Assembly (NCBI GenBank): GCA_017467265.1
Contig: JAFTSO010000035.1
Span: forward strand, 1-64,000
Reading direction: 5' to 3'
Source of the DNA: Clostridia bacterium
GTDB taxonomy: Bacteria > Bacillota > Clostridia > Christensenellales > Borkfalkiaceae
Length of the DNA: 64,000 nucleotides
Shown in pieces: positions 33,714 to 41,443 of this stretch. The position numbers were made by a program, and so were the translations under genes. How positions within the stretch are numbered: position 1 is the stretch's first letter; the number at the start of each line of letters is the position of its first letter. A model generated the notes under the pieces. That model saw nothing but the letters and a program-made list of their open reading frames with translations. It did no database searches and was not told the origin of the DNA.

Positions 33714-35048
33714 TTACTGTGCGATTGCTTTAATCGCTTCGTAATAGATTTTGATCATAAAACGGAGCGCGTCCAATGTGACGTATTCGTTTGCTTGGTG
33801 TATGGTGGGTTCTGTATCGGGAAGTTCAGGGCCGAAGGCACAGCCGCATTTCAGCGCGCGCGCGTACGTGCCGCCACCGATGGCGATCGCCTTGTCGTTT
33901 TTGCCCGTCGCGGCGTTATACACGCCCATCAACGTCGTGATCAGTTTTCCGTTCGGATCGTTATACAGGGGGGCTTGGTAATTGACGATTTCGTATTGCA
34001 CGCCGCTACGATCCAGTTTGTCCGTGACCGCAGAAAGGGGATAGGTGGCAGGGAAACGCACGTCCGTCGTCACCGTCAAAATTCCGTCCTTAAACGTAGC
34101 TACGTCGGGGGACATAGTCAAACGGCCCGTTTCGTCGCAGAGCGTTTTCAGCCCCATCGTATCGGCAAAAAGCAGGTCGTATGCTTTTCTACAATCGGCG
34201 CTGACGCTGCCCAAAAAGGCGAGTGCCGCCCCCAGCGCGTTCGCGCCCTTATCGGGGGTAGAGCCGTGCGCGGACTTGCCCGATACGGTGAGGATATTCG
34301 TCGTGTTGTCATAGGAGAGCGAAGTTCCGTCCACGCTATTTTGATAGCCGATAAGCGCCCCAGCCGCCTTTCGTGTGAGCGTAATTTCGGCACGATCGCA
34401 TACCATATTCACTCTTTCCCCAGCGTTCAACGCGGACATGGGTGGCTGGTTGATCGGGAAATAGGTAGCAAAATGCAAAATTCCTTTCTCCGCATAGATC
34501 GCAGGGAAATCGGCGTCGGGTGTAAACCCTTCTTCGGGCATTACTGCCACTTTGTTATAATGCTCGATGCATTTCCAGCCGCTCTCTTCGTTGCAGCCGA
34601 CAATGAGCTTGAAGGTGCGGTGGGGAACAATGCCTTGATCTTTGATCGCTTTGAGCGCATACAGACAGGCGATTGCAGGTGCTTTGTCGTCCATCGCGCC
34701 CCGTCCCCAGATCTTCGTACCCAAAACGCCGCCGTCGGACGGATCGTCGTTGATCACGCCGCCAAAAGGGGGATATTTCCAGCCGCTCCCAGCAGGCACG
34801 ACGTCGAGGTGTGCCAAGATCGCAAAATCTTTCCCCTCGCCAAAAATTACTTCGCCGACGTAGTTGTCATAGTTGCGCGTTTCAAAGCCCATACCTTGCG
34901 CAAGCTCTAAAAAATATGCCAAACAATCGGCGGTTTCTTTGCCGAACGGACAGCCGTTCACGGCAGGCTTTTGCGAAGAATCAAAGCGCAAAATTTCCAC
35001 GGTCGATTGTACGATTTGGTCGAAATATTTTTCCATTACGTTTTCCAT
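33714..35048 (-). CDS. M20-family dipeptidase (PepV/Sapep type)
   Basis: A 444-residue metallodipeptidase. Metal- and catalysis-related motifs are LAHLDVVPAG, WGRGAMDDKAPA, GCNEESGW, GKSAHGSTPDKGAN and the C-terminal IGGGTYARALKCGCAFGPELP. It releases amino acids from dipeptides in the cytoplasm and complements the peptide importer and M18 enzymes. ATG 35048 follows GGGAGTGATTTTGTA; the longest frame starts upstream of the -10 box and is rejected. A second ATG four codons in is possible. Confidence 0.92.
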   Translation of the reverse strand: MENVMEKYFDQIVQSTVEILRFDSSQKPAVNGCPFGKETADCLAYFLELAQGMGFETRNYDNYVGEVIFGEGKDFAILAHLDVVPAGSGWKYPPFGGVINDDPSDGGVLGTKIWGRGAMDDKAPAIACLYALKAIKDQGIVPHRTFKLIVGCNEESGWKCIEHYNKVAVMPEEGFTPDADFPAIYAEKGILHFATYFPINQPPMSALNAGERVNMVCDRAEITLTRKAAGALIGYQNSVDGTSLSYDNTTNILTVSGKSAHGSTPDKGANALGAALAFLGSVSADCRKAYDLLFADTMGLKTLCDETGRLTMSPDVATFKDGILTVTTDVRFPATYPLSAVTDKLDRSGVQYEIVNYQAPLYNDPNGKLITTLMGVYNAATGKNDKAIAIGGGTYARALKCGCAFGPELPDTEPTIHQANEYVTLDALRFMIKIYYEAIKAIAQ

Positions 35049-35096
35049 TACAAAATCACTCCCGTGCCACCGTGTTTTGCGATGGCTCACACTCTT

Positions 35097-35102
35097 ATTA
35101 TA
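35097..35102 (-). promoter_or_regulatory. -10 box of the M20 dipeptidase gene
   Basis: Minus-strand TATAAT, about 49 nt before the ATG; the -35 element is poor. Confidence 0.5.
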
Positions 35103-35173
35103 CACCAAAAAGGTGCTTTCGTAAAGAAAATAATGGGGTTTGCCTAAAAAAATAAATTTTTTTAAGGCAAGCT

Positions 35174-35202
35174 TTGACAAAAAGCGAAAAGTGTGCTACA
35201 AT
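35174..35202 (+). promoter_or_regulatory. Promoter of radC and the following genes
   Basis: TTGACA (35174-35179) and TACAAT (35197-35202), 17-bp spacer. Confidence 0.85.
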
Positions 35203-35232
35203 AACAAAGAAGAAAGAAAACGGAGAAAAGAT

Positions 35233-35943
35233 ATGCACGAACACCAAGGTCACCGCGACCGTCTGCGCGAAAAATTAGACCAAGTCGAGTTGCCCGATCA
35301 CGAATACTTAGAGTTGCTCTTATACTCAGCGATGCCGCGACGAAACACCAACGACGTAGCGCATCGCTTGCTCTCGGAGTTCGGCTCGGTGCCGGGCGTA
35401 TTCTCCGCCGATTACGAGCAGCTACGCTGCGTCAAAGGCGTTGGAAACGGCATGGCAGGGTTTCTTTGTTCGCTCGGCAAACTCCTCAACAAATATTACA
35501 GTCGGCAAAAGGCGGCGTACCGCGGCAGGTTTGAGCCTGCGCGTTTCGTCAGCTTTTTGAAAGAGAATTACGTAAATGAGCCGCACGAAGTTCTGGATTT
35601 GTATCTGCTCGACGAAGGCGGGTACGTGATCGCGAGCAAATCGTTTGGCGGCGGCGAAAGGAGCAGAGCAGAGTTTGATCCCACGATCTTAACGCAGCTG
35701 TTGCTCGATTTCAAACCCGCCGGCGTAGTGATGGTGCACAACCATCCGCAGGGCGAGGCGTTGCCGTCGGCGGCGGACGACGAAACGACGGAAAAATGTC
35801 AGATTGCGTGCAGCTATCACAACGTAATGCTCTGCGATCATTTCATCTGCGCGCAGGAAGGGGTGTATAGCTATGCCGATTCGGGAAAATTGCCCGAGAT
35901 TAGCAAAAAATATTCGGTGCAAAATTTGGTGAAAAAGCAATAA
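35233..35943 (+). CDS. radC: RadC-family JAB-domain protein
   Basis: A 236-residue protein. An N-terminal helix-hairpin-helix region (about 20-90) contains FGSVPGVFSADYEQLRCVKGVG. The C-terminal JAB/MPN+ domain keeps the JAMM residues His169, His171, Ser179 and Asp182 (MVHNHPQGEALPSAADD). RadC proteins were once linked to repair but their role is unclear. ATG 35233 follows CGGAGAAAAGAT and lies downstream of the promoter; the longer frame starting 35140 is rejected. It is followed after 20 bp by a sensor kinase gene, an unusual operon partner. Confidence 0.9.
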   Translation: MHEHQGHRDRLREKLDQVELPDHEYLELLLYSAMPRRNTNDVAHRLLSEFGSVPGVFSADYEQLRCVKGVGNGMAGFLCSLGKLLNKYYSRQKAAYRGRFEPARFVSFLKENYVNEPHEVLDLYLLDEGGYVIASKSFGGGERSRAEFDPTILTQLLLDFKPAGVVMVHNHPQGEALPSAADDETTEKCQIACSYHNVMLCDHFICAQEGVYSYADSGKLPEISKKYSVQNLVKKQ

Positions 35944-35963
35944 GGAAAAGAAAGGGGGCAACT

Positions 35964-37262
35964 ATGCCAAAGACAGATAGGAACAATCGCAAAGAACGGG
36001 GCGAGGACGGCAAGATCCGCGCCTATTTCGAGCGGCTGTTTTCCAAATACGACGTTCGCAACGAACAGCAGTTCGCGCTTTTTGGCAAATGGCTGATTTT
36101 TATTTTGCTCCTGATCGTGCAGTCGCTTTTATTGTTGCAGCATTTTGATATGTTTTTCTCAATCAAGAAATGGTGGGCGGCTTTTCCGTTGCAGGTCAAC
36201 GTGGCGCTGTTCACCCTGTCCGAGGCGCTCAAGCTTTTCGTGGTAAAAAGCAAGACGTTCACCGTGCTATTTTACGTATTCAACGCGGTGTCGGCGTGCG
36301 CCTTTTTGTTTTTGGCGAGCGGCACGTATGCGCTCATCATTTACATACTCGTTCTGACGGAGTTTTATATCACGGTGCAAAAGGGTAAAGCGGTGGCGTG
36401 GATATACGTCCTGTGCGTACCGCTGTACGCCCTGATCTACACGGCGCGTATGCTGTCCTTTGACGAAGTGGATTTGCCGCTTATGAAACTGTTGCAGGAA
36501 TCAATCGGCGCGTTCGTATTGCTGACGGCGCACTTCTTGCTGTCGCAGATCGCGCTGGCGTTCTACCGTCAATTTTTGCGCTTGGACAAGACGCTCAAAG
36601 AGCTGAACGAGAGTAAAAAAGAGCTGGAAAAGGCGTACGAAGCGGTGCGCGAAGTGTCCGTTTTAGAAGAGCGGCAGCGTATCGCCAAGGAGATACACGA
36701 TACGGCAGGGCACTCGCTCACGACGGTGATTATGCAGATGGAGTCGGCAAAGCTCATTGTCAACGACAATCCCGAAGAGGCAAAACAGAAGATCGCGGCG
36801 GCGAATTTGCGCGCGCGACACGCTTTGGAAGAGTTGCGCGACAGCGTGCATTTGCTTTCGGGGGCGACCGCGCCAAAGAGCCTAAAAGACGAGCTGACGT
36901 CCATTTTGCACGAATCGACGGACGGAACGGGGATCAAGATCCGCTCGGACGTAGGCGAGCTGTTTGCCGCGCAGTCGAAACACCGTTTCCTTTGCAATAC
37001 GTTAAAGGAAGGGATATCCAACGGCTTGCGGCACGGCGGCGCGACGGCGTTTTGGTTTGAGTGTAAGCAGGAGAACGGTAAAATTTTATTCGTGCTCTCG
37101 GACAATGGCAGGGGCGTGGACGGGAGTATCGTCAACAAGGGCTTTGGGCTGACGACGATGGAAGAGCGTGCGCGTGCGTTAGGCGGCGAGATCACGTTCA
37201 CGTCGGAAGACGGCGAAGGGTTTGAGATCCGTATGCAGTTGCCTGCGGATACGAAGGAGTAA
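35964..37262 (+). CDS. NarL/LiaS-type sensor histidine kinase
   Basis: A 432-residue kinase. It has five to six membrane segments (about 42-205) with little extracellular sequence, so it probably senses the membrane or an associated protein. A coiled coil (207-232) leads to the HisKA_3 phospho-acceptor site ERQRIAKEIHDTAGHSLT (His245) and a C-terminal HATPase with EGISNGLRHG and SDNGRGVDGS. It lies 20 bp after radC and 3 bp before its response regulator. Confidence 0.93.
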   Translation: MPKTDRNNRKERGEDGKIRAYFERLFSKYDVRNEQQFALFGKWLIFILLLIVQSLLLLQHFDMFFSIKKWWAAFPLQVNVALFTLSEALKLFVVKSKTFTVLFYVFNAVSACAFLFLASGTYALIIYILVLTEFYITVQKGKAVAWIYVLCVPLYALIYTARMLSFDEVDLPLMKLLQESIGAFVLLTAHFLLSQIALAFYRQFLRLDKTLKELNESKKELEKAYEAVREVSVLEERQRIAKEIHDTAGHSLTTVIMQMESAKLIVNDNPEEAKQKIAAANLRARHALEELRDSVHLLSGATAPKSLKDELTSILHESTDGTGIKIRSDVGELFAAQSKHRFLCNTLKEGISNGLRHGGATAFWFECKQENGKILFVLSDNGRGVDGSIVNKGFGLTTMEERARALGGEITFTSEDGEGFEIRMQLPADTKE

Positions 37263-37265
37263 GGT

Positions 37266-37919
37266 ATGGAAAACAAGAAAATTAGGGTGCTTGTGGTAGA
37301 TGATCAACAGGAGCTGGCTGAAGAGATCGGTGCGATTTTGGCTACGGACGACGGGCTGGATTTTGTGGGCAAGGCGGCGGACGGATTTGCCGCGTTGGAA
37401 CAGATGCCTGCGCTCTCGCCCGACGTGGTGCTGATGGATATACGTATGCCGAATATGAACGGCGTAGTGGCTACGCAGCGTATCAAAACGGAATATCCCG
37501 ACGTGAAAGTGGTGATTTTGACGACGTTCGACGACAGCGATTATATCCTGAACGCGATCAACAACGGGGCGAGCGGATATTTGCTCAAAGATATCGGCAG
37601 CACCGCGCTGATCAGCGCGATCAAAAACGCCTACGATGGAGATACGATTTTGCCTGCGAAGATCGCGCGCAGAATCGCCGATGCGGCAAAACACGTGGCG
37701 GCGGATCGCGAAATTCGTCTGCAACGCGCGTTCGGTATGTCCGATCGCGAAATCGAGATTGCGCTGATGATGTACGAAGGGTTTACCAACCGTCAGATTT
37801 CGTCCGCATTAAAGCTGTCGGAAGGCACGACGAGAAATTACGTTTCGGGAATTTACGTCAAAACGAACGCAGAAAACCGCACGGACGCCGTGGCGGCAAT
37901 TCAAAAAGTCCTGCATTAA
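37266..37919 (+). CDS. NarL/LuxR-type response regulator
   Basis: A 217-residue regulator. The receiver domain (1-125) has acidic pocket residues Asp12/Asp13, phospho-acceptor Asp58 in VVLMDIRMP and the conserved Lys in LLKDIG. The C-terminal GerE-type HTH (about 155-215) has MSDREIEIALMMYEGFTNRQISSALKLSEGTTRNYVSGI. It forms a pair with the kinase just upstream. The pair resembles cell-envelope stress or antibiotic-sensing LiaSR/VraSR systems, but no target gene is adjacent. Confidence 0.93.
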   Translation: MENKKIRVLVVDDQQELAEEIGAILATDDGLDFVGKAADGFAALEQMPALSPDVVLMDIRMPNMNGVVATQRIKTEYPDVKVVILTTFDDSDYILNAINNGASGYLLKDIGSTALISAIKNAYDGDTILPAKIARRIADAAKHVAADREIRLQRAFGMSDREIEIALMMYEGFTNRQISSALKLSEGTTRNYVSGIYVKTNAENRTDAVAAIQKVLH

Positions 37920-37931
37920 AGGGGCGGCGGT

Positions 37932-38579
37932 ATGTACGAAACGGTGATTTTTGATTTGGACGGCACGCTGCTCGATACGCTCGACGATCTGCATAGTGCG
38001 GTGAACGCGGCGCTGAGCGCATACGGGTTGCCCTTGCGGAGCAAAGCGCAGGTGCGTGCGTTCGTGGGCAACGGGATTGTGAAATTGATGCAGCGCGCGA
38101 TCGGCGACGAAGATTTTGCCCATTTTGACGGTGCTTTGGCGGCGTTTAAGACATATTATAAAGTACATTGTAAAGACAAAACCGCGCCGTATGCAGGGAT
38201 TATGTCTTTGCTGTCCGTACTTAAAGCGCGCGGCATAAAGACGGCGGTGGTATCGAACAAAGCGGATTTTGCCGTGAAATTGTTGGCGGCGGAGTATTTC
38301 GACGGACTGCTGTTGGCGGCGGTGGGCGAGAACGAGAGCGCAGGCATACGCAAAAAACCCGCGCCCGATTCCCTGCTCTCCGTAATGGAAACGCTGGGCG
38401 CGCGCGCGGAAACGACGGTGTACGTCGGCGATTCGGAAGTGGATATTTTGACGGCAAAAAACGCGGGTGTAGCATGTCTGTCCGTCACTTGGGGATTTAA
38501 GGACAGAGCATTTTTGTTGGAAAACGGCGCGGAAATTTTGATTGACGAGCCGTTAGAGATTTTGGCGTATTGTAAGTAA
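37932..38579 (+). CDS. HAD-family hydrolase, phosphoglycolate phosphatase-like
   Basis: A 215-residue HAD subfamily IA phosphatase. Motif I is FDLDGTLLDT (Asp8 and Asp10), motif II has the Ser in AVVSNKADF, motif III has the Lys in KKPAPDSL, and motif IV is YVGDSEVDILTAKNAG. A helical cap domain occupies about 15-85. Substrates of this group include phosphoglycolate, pyrophosphate and sugar phosphates; the sequence does not decide among them. It is 12 bp after the response regulator and 22 bp before cysK. Confidence 0.88.
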   Translation: MYETVIFDLDGTLLDTLDDLHSAVNAALSAYGLPLRSKAQVRAFVGNGIVKLMQRAIGDEDFAHFDGALAAFKTYYKVHCKDKTAPYAGIMSLLSVLKARGIKTAVVSNKADFAVKLLAAEYFDGLLLAAVGENESAGIRKKPAPDSLLSVMETLGARAETTVYVGDSEVDILTAKNAGVACLSVTWGFKDRAFLLENGAEILIDEPLEILAYCK

Positions 38580-38601
38580 ATTTTATAAAAAGGTGACGGA
38601 C

Positions 38602-39501
38602 GTGTCGAAAATAACAGGGATAGGCAACACAAGATTGCAGGAATTGACCGCGCTTGCGCGTGCGGAAAATTGCGTGGCGCGCGTGTTTGCAAAGGTGGAA
38701 AAGGATAATCTTGGCGGCTCGATTAAGGACAGAGTGGCGTTTGCAATCATCGACGACGCGGAAGAGCGCGGCAGATTGCAAAAGGGCGGCGTAATTATCG
38801 AGGCGACGTCGGGGAATACGGGCATCGGCTTGGCTTTGGCTGCGAAACTTCGCGGCTATCGCGCGGTGATCGTGATGCCCGATACGATGAGTGTGGAACG
38901 GCGTGAAATGATCGCGGCATATGGCGGCGAAGTGGTGCTGACCGACGGCAAAAAGGGTATGCAAGGGGCAGTGGAAAGGGCGAACGAATTGCTCGCCGCG
39001 ACGCCTAACGCAATCCTTGCCGATCAATTTAACAATCCCGTGTGCTGGCAGGCGCATTATGATACGACTGCGCCCGAGATTTGGGCACAGACGAGCGGAA
39101 AAACGGATATTTTTTTGGCGTGTGTGGGTACGGGCGGTACGCTGACGGGGGTTGGAAAATTCCTCAAAGCGCAGAACGCCGACGTGAAGATCGTGGCGGT
39201 AGAGCCTGCCTCGTCGCCGCTTTTGTCCCAAGGCAGAGCAGGGGCGCACCGTATTCAGGGCATCGGCGCGAATTTTGTGCCTGCCGTTTTGGATCGGTCG
39301 GTGTACGACGAAGTGCTGACCGTGACGGACGAAGAGGCACTGTTGATGAAAGACCGTCTAAATGCGGAAGAGGATTTGTTTGTTGGGATTTCGTCGGGGG
39401 CGGCGGTAGCTGCGGCGTTGCGCTTGGCAAAGCGTCCTGAAAACGCAGGCAAGACGATTGTTACGGTGTTGCCCGACGATGGGAATCGGTATGGAAAATA
39501 A
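38602..39501 (+). CDS. cysK: Cysteine synthase A (O-acetylserine sulfhydrylase)
   Basis: A 299-residue fold-type II PLP enzyme making cysteine from O-acetylserine and sulfide. The PLP lysine is in NLGGSIKDRVAF, the substrate loop is EATSGNTGIGLA, the phosphate-binding loop GTGGTLTGVG, and ISSGAAVAAAL is near the end. Two GTG starts are possible, 38593 and 38602; 38602 is preferred because AGGTGA lies a few bases upstream. Length is normal. The gene ends at a terminator shared with mgtE. Confidence 0.93.
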   Translation: MSKITGIGNTRLQELTALARAENCVARVFAKVEKDNLGGSIKDRVAFAIIDDAEERGRLQKGGVIIEATSGNTGIGLALAAKLRGYRAVIVMPDTMSVERREMIAAYGGEVVLTDGKKGMQGAVERANELLAATPNAILADQFNNPVCWQAHYDTTAPEIWAQTSGKTDIFLACVGTGGTLTGVGKFLKAQNADVKIVAVEPASSPLLSQGRAGAHRIQGIGANFVPAVLDRSVYDEVLTVTDEEALLMKDRLNAEEDLFVGISSGAAVAAALRLAKRPENAGKTIVTVLPDDGNRYGK

Positions 39502-39535
39502 AAAGGCTTTGGAGTGTAGTACTCCAAAGCCTTTT
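39501..39535. terminator. Bidirectional terminator between cysK and mgtE
   Basis: Fifteen-base stem AAAAGGCTTTGGAGT/ACTCCAAAGCCTTTT with a 5-nt loop; it overlaps the last base of the cysK stop codon. Confidence 0.92.
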
Positions 39536-39551
39536 ATACTATGCAAATTTT

Positions 39552-41231
39552 TTAGCCCAAAATGCCGATGGACAAATAGCAGAACAAAATCAGCGAAACG
39601 ACGTCCACGATCGTGGTGATAAAGGGGTTTGCGACCACGGCAGGATCGAGCCGACAAACTTTTGCCAAGATGGGCAAGATCGCGCCGACGAGCTTTGCCA
39701 AGATTACGGTGGCGAGCAGAGCCAGCGATACGACAAGGCTGACTTTCCACGTGTAGCCCTCTACGCCCAGCAGCATTCCGTCCAGATAGACGAGTTTTAG
39801 ACAGCACACGATCGCAAGGGCTATGCCCAGCAAAAACGCGGCGCGGAGCTCTTTCCAGATTACCTTTGCCACGTCCCGTGTTTCCAGCTCTCCGATGGAT
39901 AGCGAACGGATGACGGTGACGGACGCTTGCGAGCCGGAATTACCGCCCGTACCCATAATCATTGGTACGCACGCCACCAAGCAGGTGGAGAGCATCGGTT
40001 CGTAATGGGACATAATCAGCGCGGTGAACGAAGAGCTTAATAGCAAGATCATCAGCCAAATAACGCGGTTTCGCCAAAGGCTGAACACGCTGGTTTTGAG
40101 ATAGGGTTTGTCGGTCGGCGCCATAGCTGCCATCTTCGCAATATCTTCGGTGTTTTCTTCCTGCAAGACGTCCATTGCGTCGTCAACAGTGACGATACCG
40201 ACAAGGCGCATTTCGCGATCGACGATAGGCAGAGCCAAAAAGCCGTACTCGGAAATTTTGCGTGCCACAGCCTCTTTGTCGTCCTCGGTGTAGGCGTAGA
40301 TCACGTTTTCCTGCATAATATCCGAGATCAACGCGTTTTTGGGGGCGAGCATCAGGTCTTTTGCCGTCACCAACCCCAAAATTTTGTTCGTCGGATCAAT
40401 GACGTAGCAGGTGTAGATCGTTTCCTTGTCGATTGCGGTGCGGCGGATACGTTCGAAGGCGTCTTCTACCGTCATCGTGGGGAGCAGGGAAACGAACTCG
40501 ATGGTCATAATGCTACCCGCGCTGTCCTTTGGGTATTTCAGTAGTTCGTTGATATATGCGCGCGTTTCTCGGTCGCTCTGCGCCAAAACACGCTTGACAA
40601 CGGACGCTGGCATTTCTTCGATGAGATCGACTGCGTCGTCCAAGAACAGCTCGTCCATCACCGCTTTCAGTTCGCGGTCGTTGAGCTTGTGGATCAGCTT
40701 TTCTTTCACGTCGCTGTCCATTTCGACGAAGGTTTCTGCCGCGAGATCTTTGGGTAGAATACGGAAGAGCACCAAAAGATCGGCGTCGCGCTCCGTTTCT
40801 TCAAAGACTTTGGCGAGGTCGATGGCGTTCATCGACGAGAGCAGGGGCTTTAAGACGGCGTAGTTGCGTTCTTCGAGCAAGATCAAAATTTCGTCCAGCT
40901 CGGCAATACGGCGCACGATCTCCTGCGGCATATCTTCGATAATATCGACGGTGTCATCTACGGACATTTCGTCCATAACCGCCTCTAACTCGTCGTCGCG
41001 CAGGCCGCTCAAAATCGTTTCCTGCAAGGACGGGTCTAACAAGAGCAACGCGTCCGCCATCAGTTCGCTGTCCAGCACGCGACAAAGGGAAATGAGCGGT
41101 TGCTCGTCTAACGTTTTCAAAAATTCCGCGATTTCTTCCACCGAACAATCGTGTAATTGCTGTGCGGTGGTTTCAAAATCGGCTTTATCTAAAAATCCTT
41201 CTTTTAACCATTGAAAAAACTCTTTTTCCAT
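39552..41231 (-). CDS. mgtE: MgtE magnesium channel with a duplicated N-terminal domain
   Basis: A 559-residue magnesium channel, about 110 longer than B. subtilis MgtE. The extra length is a second MgtE_N helical domain. Repeat 1 (about 27-110) has LRDDELEAVMDEMSVDDTV and IIEDMPQEIV. Repeat 2 (about 133-216) has LNDRELKAVMDELFLDDAV and LIEEMPASVV. The usual KYPKDSAGSIM junction, a CBS pair (about 245-375: GLVTAKDLM, LVGIVTVDDAMDV) and five membrane helices with the channel motif MIMGTGGNSGSQAS follow. The N and CBS domains of known MgtE sense cytosolic Mg2+ and close the pore. The ribosome site (CAGGAGGTAGAGTATC) is strong. A small leader ORF precedes it. Confidence 0.93.
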   Translation of the reverse strand: MEKEFFQWLKEGFLDKADFETTAQQLHDCSVEEIAEFLKTLDEQPLISLCRVLDSELMADALLLLDPSLQETILSGLRDDELEAVMDEMSVDDTVDIIEDMPQEIVRRIAELDEILILLEERNYAVLKPLLSSMNAIDLAKVFEETERDADLLVLFRILPKDLAAETFVEMDSDVKEKLIHKLNDRELKAVMDELFLDDAVDLIEEMPASVVKRVLAQSDRETRAYINELLKYPKDSAGSIMTIEFVSLLPTMTVEDAFERIRRTAIDKETIYTCYVIDPTNKILGLVTAKDLMLAPKNALISDIMQENVIYAYTEDDKEAVARKISEYGFLALPIVDREMRLVGIVTVDDAMDVLQEENTEDIAKMAAMAPTDKPYLKTSVFSLWRNRVIWLMILLLSSSFTALIMSHYEPMLSTCLVACVPMIMGTGGNSGSQASVTVIRSLSIGELETRDVAKVIWKELRAAFLLGIALAIVCCLKLVYLDGMLLGVEGYTWKVSLVVSLALLATVILAKLVGAILPILAKVCRLDPAVVANPFITTIVDVVSLILFCYLSIGILG

Positions 41232-41291
41232 GATACTCTACCTCCTGTGTTTGTTTTTTGGTAAGGTAGCGTATTCTCGAAAAGCAGGGTA

Positions 41292-41378
41292 TTAGCTGCG
41301 GAAAGGCGTACGGAAACGATCCGCAGCGGCTATCGTACTTAGCGGGACTACGCTGGGACTTGGATAACTGTCACTCAT
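41292..41378 (-). CDS. Small leader ORF upstream of mgtE (28 codons)
   Basis: A 28-residue ORF, starting MSDSYPSPSVVPLSTIAAAD and ending RFRTPFRS. It has one of the best ribosome sites in the window (AAAGGAGG, 9 nt before the ATG). It ends about 60 nt before mgtE. The early Asp and alternating prolines recall Mg2+-sensing leader peptides such as MgtL, but the sequences are not alike. Two alternative hairpins overlap its end: GATAGCCG/CGGATC against GCTGCGGA/TCCGCAGC. Either a regulatory leader or a tiny real protein; coding status is not proven. Confidence 0.5.
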   Translation of the reverse strand: MSDSYPSPSVVPLSTIAAADRFRTPFRS

Positions 41379-41420
41379 AAGATCGTTCCTCCTTTCGTGT
41401 ATTTTTTGGATTTTGTTTTG

Positions 41421-41443
41421 CGCGCCGATGGGCGCGTTTTTTT
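41421..41443 (+). terminator. Terminator-like hairpin in plus orientation
   Basis: CGCGCC-GATG-GGCGCG followed by seven T residues on the plus strand. No plus-strand gene ends here; both neighbours run the other way. On the minus strand it follows the stop codon of the next gene but lacks a T-run. It may stop antisense transcription. Confidence 0.5.

Noticed and set aside
41232..41441. M-box or other known Mg2+ riboswitch before mgtE
   Set aside because: I could not recognise M-box conserved segments by eye; only the leader ORF and simple hairpins are visible. A covariance search would decide.
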